Source: Pseudodesulfovibrio profundus (GTDB lineage Bacteria > Desulfobacterota > Desulfovibrionia > Desulfovibrionales > Desulfovibrionaceae). Taken from it: a stretch of DNA of 64,000 nucleotides. Made by a program: the position numbers and the translations under genes. Location: the NCBI RefSeq assembly GCF_900217235.1, contig NZ_LT907975.1, forward strand, positions 3,757,001-3,821,000, given 5' to 3'. Below the pieces are notes generated by a model. That model did no database searches. It was not told the origin of the DNA and saw nothing but the letters and a program-made list of their open reading frames with translations. Shown in pieces: positions 39,315 to 48,999 of this stretch. The number at the start of each line of letters is the position of its first letter. Positions within the stretch are counted from its first letter, which is position 1.

Positions 39315-42300
39315 ATGTTCTTACGTTCCATCAGTAGCATCAATTTCTGGGCAATGCTTGCCGTTTCGGGGTTCTCGATACTCGTCCTTGGCGGGGTGTG
39401 GGCCGGAAAGATGGTGCTTGATTTTACGCATGAGTCGGAACGATTGCGGGAAGAATACTATGATCAGCAAAAGCAGTTGATGCAGGAGCAGGTCAGCCAG
39501 GCGCTTACGGTTATCGAACATGTTCGGCGGAAAAATGTGAAGCGGATTCGTGAGGAAAACGCCATCCGGCTTCATCGGGCCGAGGTTATCGCCCGCGCTC
39601 ACCTGCATGGGGATAGGGTCGACCATGCAACCGAATCGGTTCTCGAAACCCTTGTTCCCGGCCGGACAGGGGTAGCTTCATTATTCCGTTCTTACGAAGG
39701 TACACTGTACATGTTGGCTCCATTCCCTGGAGGCATGGATGTTCAAGGTGTTTTGTTGCAGCTCTCTACAAGTCTGCAAGGAGTTGTCGAAGGGGAACGA
39801 CGGGTGGTCGTCCAATCCAATTCAGGGCGAAAACAATACACCTTGCTGCTTGAAACGTCCTCTCCAGTCGATCTTCCATTCCGTTTTGTCACAGGCGCTT
39901 GTCTTGAGGTGGTGGACAATAAAACCCTGTGGGATTTGGCAGAGCGCTTGGAAAGCATGCGCTTTGGAGAAGGCGGTTACATTTTTGCCGGAACATGGGA
40001 CGGTACGGCCGTAGTCGGCCCCGACAGGGGGGTGAATATATGGGATGCCAGAGACTCCGAGGGAGTTAAATATATCCAGCGTCTTATTGTTACGTCCAAG
40101 AATGGGGGCGGTTTTGTTTCCTATAAACAGGCCAGCCTCAGCGACAACGTCATTCACGACAAGGTGAGCTATGCCGCCCCTGTCCCCAGGTGGAGATGGT
40201 TTGTCGCAGGCGGACTTCATGTCGACGCCATCGAAGCGCGTCTTGCTGATGCGCGAGCAGAGCTGGAACAAGATTTATGGCTGAAAACAGGGCTTGCCGT
40301 AGCTCTGCTGATTCTGTTGAGTTTCCTGGCTTTCATGATCTCACTATACTTGGCCAAGCGTATGCGAAATCGCTTGCAGGCTTATTCTTCTGCGTGGGCT
40401 GAGGCTTCAGCTTCGGGTGAGATTCTGGAAGTGGAGTCATTAAAGTATTCCGAGTTCCAGCAGTTGGTGGAAGTTGCCAACGATATGTTGCGTGATCGAG
40501 CTCTTGCCGAGAGCAAGGCTCGAAAAAATGCAGAAAATTTCGAGACCCTGGTCTCCAATATTCCCGGAGTCGTCTATCACTCTACCATAGGTGAGCAGCG
40601 ATCCGTGGACTTCATCAGCGATGCGGTGTTTGAGCTGACCGGGTATCCTGCGAGTGACTATATGGAAGGGAAGCGCTCATTTGATTCCATGATGGATGAA
40701 AGGGATATACCTTGGGTAGAGCAAATCATTGAGGAACATATCATTGATGGGAAGCCGTATGCCCTGGAGTATCGTGTTCACCATGCGATGGGCACCTCTC
40801 GCTGGGTTCTGGACCAGGGCAGGGTTCATTATGATGACAATGGAGAGCCTGTAGCTTTTGATGGCGTGTTGATGGATGTCACCCAACGTCGGCAAACCGA
40901 TGAGGAGCGACGGGCGCACGTTCATTTCCTTGAAAGCATGGAACGTGTGGACCGCGATATTCGAAGGAATAGCGATATGGAATCCATGCTGTCCGCTGTG
41001 GTCGAAACCTTGCGTGCGGCTTTGGGGGCGGACCGTGCATGGCTCATGTATCCTTGTGTGGAGGGAGCGGAAACTTTTAGTGTTCCCGTGGAGCGGACAG
41101 TCCCCGAGTTCCCCGGAGCCGGATTGACCGGAGCTCCCCTTCCGGTCGATGAGGAAACAGCGGATTTGATCACGCTTGTGTTGAACAGTTCTGGTCCGGT
41201 GGCCTTTGACGCAAGTACGGGACACCCCATCCCAAGTGGTTTGCGCAAAGAGTTTTCCGTGCAATCACAGCTTTTGGTACCGATTTTCCCTCGCACCGAT
41301 CTGCCATGGGTTTTGGGCGTTCACCAGTGCCGAAATCCTCGCATATGGAACGAAGCAGACAAGTTGCTGTTCAAAGAGGCCAGCCGTCGCCTCTCGGATG
41401 CCTTGAGCGAAACGCTTATGTCCAAGGAATTACGACAGAGCGAAGAACGGTTCCGGACCTTCTCCGAGCAAACCATGCTTGGTATCGGTCTGATTCAGGA
41501 TGATCGGATAACCTTTGCCAACCAAGCATTTTGCGACCTTTTTGAGGTGTCTATCGAGGAGTTGCTTTCCATGCCTCCAAAGGGCTTTATGCGGTTTGTG
41601 CACCCTGACGACCGTGCTTTCGTCAGCATGCAGGTACAGAAAAAACAGCGCAACCAATCCGGTGCTGTCGGTACCTACGAATGGAGGGCCATAACCGCCA
41701 CTGGTCGTGTCCGATGGGTAGAAATTCATTCCAAAACCATCCACATAGGGGGAGGTTTCGCCGACCTTATCTGCCTGTTGGATGTTTCCAAGATTCACAA
41801 GACTGGTCAGGATTTGCAAAGTCTGGTTGAGGAACGAACCGCTGCGCTCAAGAAGAAGACCATGGAACTGGAGGATGCCTACGATCAACTGTCGAGGCTG
41901 GATCGAATGAAATCCATGTTCCTGACATCCGTGGCCCACGACCTGCGGACTCCGCTGACCTCTGTGCTTGGGTATGTGCAGCTTATCAGGAAAGACCTGG
42001 AGAAAGTGTATCAGGACCGCAAGGAAGATCGGGCGGCCACGCGTATTCTGTCCAACCTCGAAATCGTCTCGTCGGAAGCACGCCGTCTTAACGGGCTTTT
42101 TGATGTGTTCATGGATTTGACCGCCATTCACGAAGGGAGCGCGAAATGGAAGGATGTGCCGGTCGATCCGGTAAGTATTCTCTCCGGCGTGTCTGATTCG
42201 TTCAGGTATCGTGATCAATATTCGGACGCGGTTCGTTTCGAGGTGAATATTCCAGAAAAGCTGCCTCTGCTTCATCTGGATCCCAAACGGTTGGTACAGG

Positions 42301-42629
42301 TGGTCTCGGTGTTGCTGGACAATGCGTTCCGGCATACTGCCGAAGGGGTTGTTTCCCTTGCCGCTTCGGCAGAGGGAGGTCATTTCGTTTTAACTGTATC
42401 CGATACAGGCAGCGGCATCCCTGCGGCGGATCTGGCCAAGGTGTTTGAGCCATTTCATCAGGTCGATACCGGCGATACCCTCAACAGGACCGATAAAGGA
42501 CCGGGGCTCGGTTTGACCCTTTGCCGACAGATTGTCGAGCACTACGGGGGCGTCATGGAAATTGACTCCATTGAAGGGAAGGGGGCCACCTTCATCGTTC
42601 GGATTCCGCTTCCCGGTGAAGCCTCCTGA
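39315..42629 (+). CDS. Membrane sensor histidine kinase with Cache, PAS and GAF domains
   Basis: 1104 residues. TM1 is about 11-31; an extracytoplasmic Cache-like domain reaches about 315 (FGEGGYIFAGTWDGTAVVGPDRGVNIWDARDSEG); TM2 is about 320-345. A PAS domain follows (about 410-530, LVSNIPGVVYHSTIG), a GAF domain (about 545-690, VVETLRAALGADRAWLMYP), a second PAS (about 700-820) and a coiled linker. The HisKA phosphosite is in SVAHDLRTPLTSVLGY (about 875-890), and the ATPase has N, G1 and G2 boxes (LLDNAFRH; DTGSGIP; GPGLGLTL). No response regulator is adjacent. Confidence 0.9.
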   Translation: MFLRSISSINFWAMLAVSGFSILVLGGVWAGKMVLDFTHESERLREEYYDQQKQLMQEQVSQALTVIEHVRRKNVKRIREENAIRLHRAEVIARAHLHGDRVDHATESVLETLVPGRTGVASLFRSYEGTLYMLAPFPGGMDVQGVLLQLSTSLQGVVEGERRVVVQSNSGRKQYTLLLETSSPVDLPFRFVTGACLEVVDNKTLWDLAERLESMRFGEGGYIFAGTWDGTAVVGPDRGVNIWDARDSEGVKYIQRLIVTSKNGGGFVSYKQASLSDNVIHDKVSYAAPVPRWRWFVAGGLHVDAIEARLADARAELEQDLWLKTGLAVALLILLSFLAFMISLYLAKRMRNRLQAYSSAWAEASASGEILEVESLKYSEFQQLVEVANDMLRDRALAESKARKNAENFETLVSNIPGVVYHSTIGEQRSVDFISDAVFELTGYPASDYMEGKRSFDSMMDERDIPWVEQIIEEHIIDGKPYALEYRVHHAMGTSRWVLDQGRVHYDDNGEPVAFDGVLMDVTQRRQTDEERRAHVHFLESMERVDRDIRRNSDMESMLSAVVETLRAALGADRAWLMYPCVEGAETFSVPVERTVPEFPGAGLTGAPLPVDEETADLITLVLNSSGPVAFDASTGHPIPSGLRKEFSVQSQLLVPIFPRTDLPWVLGVHQCRNPRIWNEADKLLFKEASRRLSDALSETLMSKELRQSEERFRTFSEQTMLGIGLIQDDRITFANQAFCDLFEVSIEELLSMPPKGFMRFVHPDDRAFVSMQVQKKQRNQSGAVGTYEWRAITATGRVRWVEIHSKTIHIGGGFADLICLLDVSKIHKTGQDLQSLVEERTAALKKKTMELEDAYDQLSRLDRMKSMFLTSVAHDLRTPLTSVLGYVQLIRKDLEKVYQDRKEDRAATRILSNLEIVSSEARRLNGLFDVFMDLTAIHEGSAKWKDVPVDPVSILSGVSDSFRYRDQYSDAVRFEVNIPEKLPLLHLDPKRLVQVVSVLLDNAFRHTAEGVVSLAASAEGGHFVLTVSDTGSGIPAADLAKVFEPFHQVDTGDTLNRTDKGPGLGLTLCRQIVEHYGGVMEIDSIEGKGATFIVRIPLPGEAS

Positions 42630-42855
42630 TTCAGCGCCGCAATGGTTTTGGCCTGATACTTGATAGAGACCCTATATACATGACCTGCCGCTCCGGAACG
42701 CACGTTTCGGCCACACGGGGTAATCCACTGTCAGTGTTGTCGATTCTCTCAATGTCCCGGGATCATGGTGGTAGACAGCGTTGGCGCTGGCTTCGACATA
42801 ATTGTCGAGATGCGGCTGCTGACGTGATCAAAAATGTCAACATCACGGGGTCTTC

Positions 42856-43260
42856 ATGGGGACAAACGCCAACCAAAACAGCTCTGGGCGCCATGCAGTC
42901 TTTGCCTATGGAACCTTGAAACACGGGTTCGCCAATCACTATTTTTTTCGTGACGCCCGATTCCTGGGCAAAGCCAAAACGGTTGTACGCTACAGCCTGT
43001 ATGTGGATGAGTATCCGTTGGTCTATCCGGGTCAACCGGTGAGTCGCATAGTGGGTGAAGTGTATCAGGTGGATAATGCCCTGCTTTCGAGATTGGACAT
43101 GCTGGAAGGGCATCCGAGGCTCTATCGCCGGGAACAGATCGAAGTGACTCTAGCCTCGGGAGAACGGTTGCGGGCGTGGATATATTTCTTCCCTGAACCG
43201 AGGGGACGCCTAATTCCCAGTGGAGAATTCAAGCCGACGACCGCCCTGGGCTGTGAATAG
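42856..43260 (+). CDS. Gamma-glutamylcyclotransferase-like (AIG2-type) protein
   Basis: 134 residues. The N-terminal FAYGTLKHGFANHYFF matches the YGTL-x-G substrate loop of the AIG2/GGCT fold, and VGEVYQVDNALLSRLDMLEGHPRLYRREQIEV carries the acidic catalytic region with the conserved Glu. Such enzymes cyclise gamma-glutamyl groups to 5-oxoproline. The exact substrate is not evident. A roughly 225-bp gap before it has no recognised feature. Confidence 0.82.
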   Translation: MGTNANQNSSGRHAVFAYGTLKHGFANHYFFRDARFLGKAKTVVRYSLYVDEYPLVYPGQPVSRIVGEVYQVDNALLSRLDMLEGHPRLYRREQIEVTLASGERLRAWIYFFPEPRGRLIPSGEFKPTTALGCE

Positions 43261-43339
43261 TTTTTTCAATTGCCTTGGGACAATATGCATCGGGTCTGCT
43301 AAGCTCACGATCAGAATATGAATCGTGAAAGGAGACCTC

Positions 43340-44065
43340 TTGCACATTGAAATCACGTACATTCACCATAATTGCTTTGTTTTGAAAACTGCCAGCCGTA
43401 CCTATCTGTTCGATTATCCCAGTGACAGCCATCTGCCGGAGGGGGCGCAGAAGCGGGTTATGGACGCCGTGGCTTCCAGCGATCTCGTGGTGCTCGTTTC
43501 TCACAGTCATGACGACCACCTCAACGCCGATATGGTGAGCATGGTCTCGACTGCCGAGTCCGTCTGCTATGTCTTTTCCGATGATGTGCAGGACATGCGA
43601 CCGGAAACGATTCCCACTGACGCCGAAGTGCTGATTGTCGAACCTGATGAAACCTACGAGTTTCACGGCCTGTCCATTGAGACAATGATGAGTAATGACC
43701 TGGGTGTGGCTTTTCTTGTGGAAGACGGTGATTTCCGCTTCTATTTCGGTGGCGATCTGGCCAAATGGATTTGGAAGACCGCATCAGCCAAGGAGCAGGA
43801 GTATACTTCCCGATTCTTCCATAATGCCATGGAACGGGTGCGGGATTTTCAGCCTCATGTAGCCTTTTCCAATGTAGACAAGCGGTTGGATAATCTGGCC
43901 GGAGGAGTCGAGGCGTACCGGCAGACCGGGGCCAAGGTCTTCGTCCCCATGCACAGCTTTGGGGAAACCGACTGGCTTGAAGGGTTCCGGGAGGCTGTGG
44001 GAGAAGTGTTCACCAGGCTCTTTATCTATTCGGAATCAGGGGATTCCTCGGAATTTATCATTTAA
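43340..44065 (+). CDS. Metallo-beta-lactamase-fold hydrolase
   Basis: 241 residues with TTG start at 43340 (LHIEITYIHHNCFVLKTAS), 5 bases after AGGAG; an in-frame GTG at 43325 lacks a ribosome site. The zinc motif is SHSHDDHLN at about residue 55; FGGDLAKW gives the middle Asp and VFVPMHSFGE the late His. It resembles UlaG/YtnP-like hydrolases. Substrate unknown. Confidence 0.82.
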   Translation: MHIEITYIHHNCFVLKTASRTYLFDYPSDSHLPEGAQKRVMDAVASSDLVVLVSHSHDDHLNADMVSMVSTAESVCYVFSDDVQDMRPETIPTDAEVLIVEPDETYEFHGLSIETMMSNDLGVAFLVEDGDFRFYFGGDLAKWIWKTASAKEQEYTSRFFHNAMERVRDFQPHVAFSNVDKRLDNLAGGVEAYRQTGAKVFVPMHSFGETDWLEGFREAVGEVFTRLFIYSESGDSSEFII

Positions 44066-44132
44066 GTTTTTTTCAGCTTTTTGTTATAGCGAACAGGTTG
44101 ATCAATCGTTTCATGCATCAATCGGAGTCGCC

Positions 44133-46436
44133 ATGTCTTGCAAACCGTCCAATTTGGTCGCCTTGATAGTTCTTTTTCTGCTGCTGGTTCCTGTGGGAGC
44201 CAGTGGGGCCAATCCTGCTGCAGCACTCATGATGGCCGATGCCGGTGGAGGTGGACAGGCCGAATCCGTTTCCATTCCCCCTGGGACACCCCCGGAAAAA
44301 GTGCAGGCATTGCTTGCTGGCATGAGCGACGAGCAGGTGCGTCGACTGCTCATCTCGGAATTGCAGAATGCTCCGCATCCTTCTCCCGATCAACATCAGC
44401 AAACCGGGATAGCCGGGGTGATATTGCGCAGCAAGGCATCACTTCAACATGTGAAGGAACGACTTTCCTACCTGTTCTCCGGTGCGGCTTCCGCGCCTCG
44501 CCTGCTTCCCGATGCTATCATGCAGTCGCTTTCCGGCGAAGGGGTGCACCCTCCCGGACATCTGCTGGCCGGGCTTGTCACCATCACTGTCATGTGGTTT
44601 GGCGTGCGGTTCTTCGTGAAGCGCAGGATGGACGGCGTTCGTCGGCGGATTGAGGATGTTGATCCGGCAGCACCGCTCTGGATCAAGATCGGCCGTCTGC
44701 TGGCCCGTGCGCTGTTTGATATCGTGACTGTGCTGATTATCGCAGTTGTTACGCTCATTCCGTATCTCATCATATTTAACGAGCCTGCCACGGGGCGCCC
44801 CGTCATCTTCGCCTGGTTCGGGGCCATGCTGGTCGTGGAAATTGTCCGCACACTGGCGCGGCTTCTGCTTGTGCCGGATGTCAGCGCCATACGATTTCTT
44901 CCCTTGAGCGATGAAGCGGCCAAGCTCATTTACAAGTGGACTATCCGCATCGCATGGATTGTGTCCGTTGGTATCCTGCTCTCAAGCATTATCCGAATGT
45001 CACGTGGCAGCGAATTGGCTTTTCTGGTTATCCTGGCGATTACCGGGCTGGTCGTTGCCGTCACAATCAGCCTCGTTGCGCTGTGGCACAGCAAAAAAGT
45101 GGCTGATACCATCCGTCGTTTCTCCAAAGAGAACTCCCTGCAGTATCAACTGGCGGGAACATGGCATGTCGGGGTGACGGGGTACTGCTTTGTCTTTTGG
45201 TTCTTCTGGGTGGTGGCCCTGTTGGTCTTTGGTGATAGGGCCATGATGGCCGGTGTCTACACGCTGCTGGTAGTTCCGCTGTATTTTCTGGTCGATTGGG
45301 CGACGCAGCAACTGGTTCGGTTTGCAGTTGACCTTGCCGACTCTGGTGGCGGGGCAGAAGCAGCCTCGGCTGATGGCGAGGAAGGCGCAAGTGAAGCGCC
45401 TGCCATTACGCGCTTTCAGACCTTCCTGTCTCGCAGTTTTCGGATGTTGGTCTTTGCGGCAGCCGTATTCCTGCTGTTGCGCATCTGGGGGGTCAATCTG
45501 AACTTTGGCCGAGCAACGGTCAGTGCGGGCATTGATATCCTGCTGACACTGGTGCTTGCCTATATCTTCTGGATTTACATCTCCAACTACATCGAAGACA
45601 AGCTGCGGGATAAACAGGCGGCGCAGGATGATTCCGGTGAAGGCGACGGCGGTGGCCCTGGCGGTGACCGTTTCTCGACCCTGTTGCAGTTGGTGAAAAA
45701 GTTCATCTTTGCGGCCGTGACTGTTGTCACTGCCCTGATCATTCTGTCGTCACTTGGCGTGGACATCGGGCCGCTCATTGCAGGTGCGTCCGTCTTTGGT
45801 ATCGCCATCGGTTTTGGCGCTCAGACGCTGGTCAAGGATATCATCTCAGGTATTTTCTTCTTGATGGATGACGCCTTCCGCGTAGGGGATTACATCATCG
45901 TCGGCAGTGCCCGAGGAACCGTGGAACAGATATCCGTTCGTTCCTTCAAGCTGCGCCACCACCTGGGGCCGCTCTATACGATCCCGTTCGGCTCCATCAA
46001 GGAGATACAGAACATGACCCGAGACTGGGCGGTCATGAAGCTGAACTACCTTGTGCCGTTCGATACCGACATTCACAAGATCAAGAAGATCATCAAGAAG
46101 ATCAACAAGGAAATCCGGGCTATTCCCGAGTTGAACGAGTTCATGCTGTCGGACATCAAGAGCCAGGGCGTCAAGGCCATGGAAGAGTATGGCATGCGCA
46201 TGCGGGTCAAGTTCATGACCAAACCGGGCGGACAGTTCACGCTCCGCAAACTGGTGCTGGCCAAGATGCGCAAGGAGTTTGAAGCTGCGGGGATCGAGTT
46301 CGCCAAACCGCGTGTCTCCGTGTCTTTGCCTGAGACAGCACAGCTTTCGCCTGAAGAAGCGGCTACCGTGGCAACTGCGGCTGCACAGAAGGCCGTTGAT
46401 GAAGATCAGGCCAAGCAGCAGGCGAAAAAGAAGTAG
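44133..46436 (+). CDS. MscS-family mechanosensitive channel
   Basis: 767 residues from ATG 44133 with GGAG 5 bases upstream; the longer frame overlaps the previous gene and is not used. A signal peptide (VALIVLFLLLVPVGASGANP) is followed by a periplasmic part and about ten membrane segments. The MscS pore helix is GPLIAGASVFGIAIGFGAQTLVKDIISGIFFLMDDAFRVGDYI, and the cytoplasmic beta domain reads GTVEQISVRSFKLRHHLGPLYTIPFGSI. It ends in a Lys/Gln-rich tail. It opens under hypo-osmotic stress. Confidence 0.9.
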   Translation: MSCKPSNLVALIVLFLLLVPVGASGANPAAALMMADAGGGGQAESVSIPPGTPPEKVQALLAGMSDEQVRRLLISELQNAPHPSPDQHQQTGIAGVILRSKASLQHVKERLSYLFSGAASAPRLLPDAIMQSLSGEGVHPPGHLLAGLVTITVMWFGVRFFVKRRMDGVRRRIEDVDPAAPLWIKIGRLLARALFDIVTVLIIAVVTLIPYLIIFNEPATGRPVIFAWFGAMLVVEIVRTLARLLLVPDVSAIRFLPLSDEAAKLIYKWTIRIAWIVSVGILLSSIIRMSRGSELAFLVILAITGLVVAVTISLVALWHSKKVADTIRRFSKENSLQYQLAGTWHVGVTGYCFVFWFFWVVALLVFGDRAMMAGVYTLLVVPLYFLVDWATQQLVRFAVDLADSGGGAEAASADGEEGASEAPAITRFQTFLSRSFRMLVFAAAVFLLLRIWGVNLNFGRATVSAGIDILLTLVLAYIFWIYISNYIEDKLRDKQAAQDDSGEGDGGGPGGDRFSTLLQLVKKFIFAAVTVVTALIILSSLGVDIGPLIAGASVFGIAIGFGAQTLVKDIISGIFFLMDDAFRVGDYIIVGSARGTVEQISVRSFKLRHHLGPLYTIPFGSIKEIQNMTRDWAVMKLNYLVPFDTDIHKIKKIIKKINKEIRAIPELNEFMLSDIKSQGVKAMEEYGMRMRVKFMTKPGGQFTLRKLVLAKMRKEFEAAGIEFAKPRVSVSLPETAQLSPEEAATVATAAAQKAVDEDQAKQQAKKK

Positions 46437-46628
46437 CAGAACGAGTAGGGACGGGGGGAGATGTTCTCTCCCTCCTGTTACGTGTTGGCGATTGATGTGG
46501 GCCGTCTGCGGACGTTAGGCCGTGGCGTACAACGGCATCTTGCGTCCTGCAATCCGCCCTTGTTCCGTGTTCTGTTTCAGGTTAGTGTCGGCAGGCATTA
46601 GCGAACACCATTCACAGGAGATTCCCCC
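46437..46628. other. Intergenic region
   Basis: About 190 bp between the MscS gene and the acyl-CoA synthetase gene. A short hairpin (GGGAGA-TGTTC-TCTCCC, about 46456-46472) lacks a T run. No gene seen. Confidence 0.5.
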
Positions 46629-48743
46629 TTGATCGCCAAGGAACAATTACACGCTTTTTTTTCACCGGAAACCGTTGCCGTTATCGGTGCTTCGGCTTCG
46701 CCCGGCAAAGTCGGCCACACCATTATTTCGAACATGCTCAAGGCAGGCTTCAAGGGGAAGCTGTATCCGGTCAATCCAAAGGCGACCGAAATCGAAGGGC
46801 TGGCTGTTATCAATGATATAGCCGAGCTGCCGCGAGGCCTCGACCTTGGGGTCGTTTCCGTACCTCGGGAGTATGTACTGCCCTCACTGGAGGCGCTGGC
46901 CGAGATCGGTACCAAGTCCGCCATCGTCATCACCGCCGGATTCAAGGAAATAGGCAAGGAAGGGTACGACCTCGAACAGCAGATTATTGAGCTGTGCGAA
47001 CGGTCGGGCATGGCCCTCCTCGGGCCGAACTGTCTCGGCATGATGAATACGACTGCCGGAGTCAATGCCTCCTTTGCGGCAGGTCATCCCAATCCCGGTT
47101 CCATTGCCTTCTTTTCCCAGTCCGGTGCCCTGTGTGTGGCTATTCTTGACTGGGCGCTCGGCGAAAACATCGGCTTTTCGAAGTTTATCAGTCTCGGGAA
47201 CAAGGCGGTTCTGGATGAAGCGGACATGCTTGATTTCCTGAACCATGATGATGAGACCACGGTCATTCTTGGCTATATCGAGAATGTCGAGCATGGAGAG
47301 GAGTTCCTGAAGCAGGCACGCAAGGCGAGCCTGAACAAGCCGGTCATCATGATCAAGTCCGGTACCACTGCTGCGGGAGCCAAGGCGGCATCCTCGCATA
47401 CCGGAGCCATTGCCGGGTCGGATCAGACGTACTCTGCTGCCTTTCATCAGTCGGGCGTAATTCGTGTTGCCGATGTGGCAACACTGTTCAATCTGGCTCA
47501 GGCATTCTCGAATCAGCCGCTGCCCAAAGGGCCTAACCTCGCTGTTGTGACCAACTCTGGTGGCCCAGGCATCCTCACGGCGGATACTGCCGACAGGTCC
47601 AGCTTGTCCATGGCAACACTGTCACAGAAGACCATCCAGAAACTGCAGGAATTTTTGCCGAGCTACGCTGCTTTCTATAATCCAGTGGATATCGTTGGTG
47701 ACGCGGATGCCAATCGCTACCGCAAGACCCTTGGTGTCGTTTCCGAAGATCCGATGGTCCACTCCATTCTGGTGCTGCTGACGCCGACAGCCTCGGTTGA
47801 GATCGAAAAGACGGCAGAGGCGGTTATCCGCACTGCTGCCAAATGCGGCAAACCGGTATTTGCGTGTTTCATGGGCAAAACCCGGGTAGCCGGGGCCAAG
47901 AAGATGCTCATGGAAGCGGGCATTCCCTGCTATTCCTTCCCGGAACCCGCGGTCAGGTCCATTGAGTCCATGTACAAATACAATATATGGAAGAATCGCC
48001 CTGAACCGCAGTACGCAGAGGTCAAGCGGGACAAGGAAGCCGCGTTGCAGTTGGTTCGCGATCACGAGAAGCGACACCAGTCGGAGATAGTCGAATTTCA
48101 GGCGCAGGAAGTGCTTCGCGCCTACGGGCTGCCGACGCCCAAAACCGTGCTTGCCCGTTCTTCCGATGAGGCTGTGGCCGCTGCCGAAGAGATCGGATAT
48201 CCGGTTGTGCTCAAGATCGCCTCGCCGGATATCTCGCACAAGTCGGACGTGGGTGGAGTCAAGGTCAACCTGCGAAACGCGACCGAAGTCATGGAAACGT
48301 TCAAGGATATCACAGCCCGTGCCCAGCGCATGCGCCAGGAAGCCTATATCGCCGGTTGTCTGGTGCAGGAGATGGCGCCTCCCGGCGTCAAGGAAGTGAT
48401 CATCGGCTTCAAGCGCGACGAAGAGTTCGGCCCTATGTTGATGTTCGGTCTGGGCGGAATTTACGTTGAGATCATGAAGGACATTTCCTTCCGGCTTGCT
48501 CCGCTGTCCCGACAGGACGCCTTTGAGATCGTTCGTGAGATCAAATCCTATATGCTGCTCAAAGGGATCAAGGGAGAGCAGCCCGTGAATTTCACGGCCC
48601 TGGAAGATATCATCATGGTCATGTCACAGATGGCGCTGGACCTGCCGCAGGTATGGGAAGCAGAGTTCAATCCTGTGCTCATCAATCATGAGAAGGCCAT
48701 TGTCGCCGATGTCCGGATGACACTGCACCTGTCAGACGATTAA
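46629..48743 (+). CDS. Acetyl/acyl-CoA synthetase (ADP-forming), alpha-beta fusion
   Basis: 704 residues with TTG start at 46629, AGGAG 9 bases upstream. The N-terminal CoA-binding domain reads FFSPETVAVIGASASPGKVGHTI; succinyl-CoA-ligase-like domains follow with GPNCLGMMNTT and the phosphohistidine region SSHTGAIAGSDQTY. From about residue 490, an ATP-grasp domain contains VVLKIASPDISHKSDVGGV. The enzyme converts acyl-CoA plus ADP and Pi to acid, CoA and ATP. It suits energy conservation in an anaerobe. Confidence 0.9.
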   Translation: MIAKEQLHAFFSPETVAVIGASASPGKVGHTIISNMLKAGFKGKLYPVNPKATEIEGLAVINDIAELPRGLDLGVVSVPREYVLPSLEALAEIGTKSAIVITAGFKEIGKEGYDLEQQIIELCERSGMALLGPNCLGMMNTTAGVNASFAAGHPNPGSIAFFSQSGALCVAILDWALGENIGFSKFISLGNKAVLDEADMLDFLNHDDETTVILGYIENVEHGEEFLKQARKASLNKPVIMIKSGTTAAGAKAASSHTGAIAGSDQTYSAAFHQSGVIRVADVATLFNLAQAFSNQPLPKGPNLAVVTNSGGPGILTADTADRSSLSMATLSQKTIQKLQEFLPSYAAFYNPVDIVGDADANRYRKTLGVVSEDPMVHSILVLLTPTASVEIEKTAEAVIRTAAKCGKPVFACFMGKTRVAGAKKMLMEAGIPCYSFPEPAVRSIESMYKYNIWKNRPEPQYAEVKRDKEAALQLVRDHEKRHQSEIVEFQAQEVLRAYGLPTPKTVLARSSDEAVAAAEEIGYPVVLKIASPDISHKSDVGGVKVNLRNATEVMETFKDITARAQRMRQEAYIAGCLVQEMAPPGVKEVIIGFKRDEEFGPMLMFGLGGIYVEIMKDISFRLAPLSRQDAFEIVREIKSYMLLKGIKGEQPVNFTALEDIIMVMSQMALDLPQVWEAEFNPVLINHEKAIVADVRMTLHLSDD

Positions 48744-48783
48744 TCGCAAAGTGGAAGGGGAGCGGGTAACTCCGGTCCCCATG

Positions 48784-48981
48784 CTACTTCTTGCGCAGTT
48801 CCGTTACCTGTTCGCCGCCGATCCCCCAGTTGTCCGTATCCACTTCGTCAATGATGACGAAGGTGGTCTTTCTGTTTTTGCCAAGCACGTCTTCAAGCAG
48901 GTCAGTGACTCCTTTGATGAGTTGCTGCTTCTGCTCAGGCGTGGCTCCTTCCCGTGTGATGCGAATGTTGACAAAGGGCAT
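48784..48981 (-). CDS. 4-oxalocrotonate tautomerase-family protein
   Basis: 65 residues. After Met removal, Pro-1 begins PFVNIRITREGATPEQKQQLIKGVTDLLEDVLGKNRKTTFVIIDEV, the full-length tautomerase subunit pattern with the catalytic N-terminal Pro and Arg 39-like residues. The family enolises alpha-keto acids. It is convergent with the acyl-CoA synthetase gene. Confidence 0.9.
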   Translation of the reverse strand: MPFVNIRITREGATPEQKQQLIKGVTDLLEDVLGKNRKTTFVIIDEVDTDNWGIGGEQVTELRKK

Positions 48982-48999
48982 GACTTCTCCGTTTCTTAT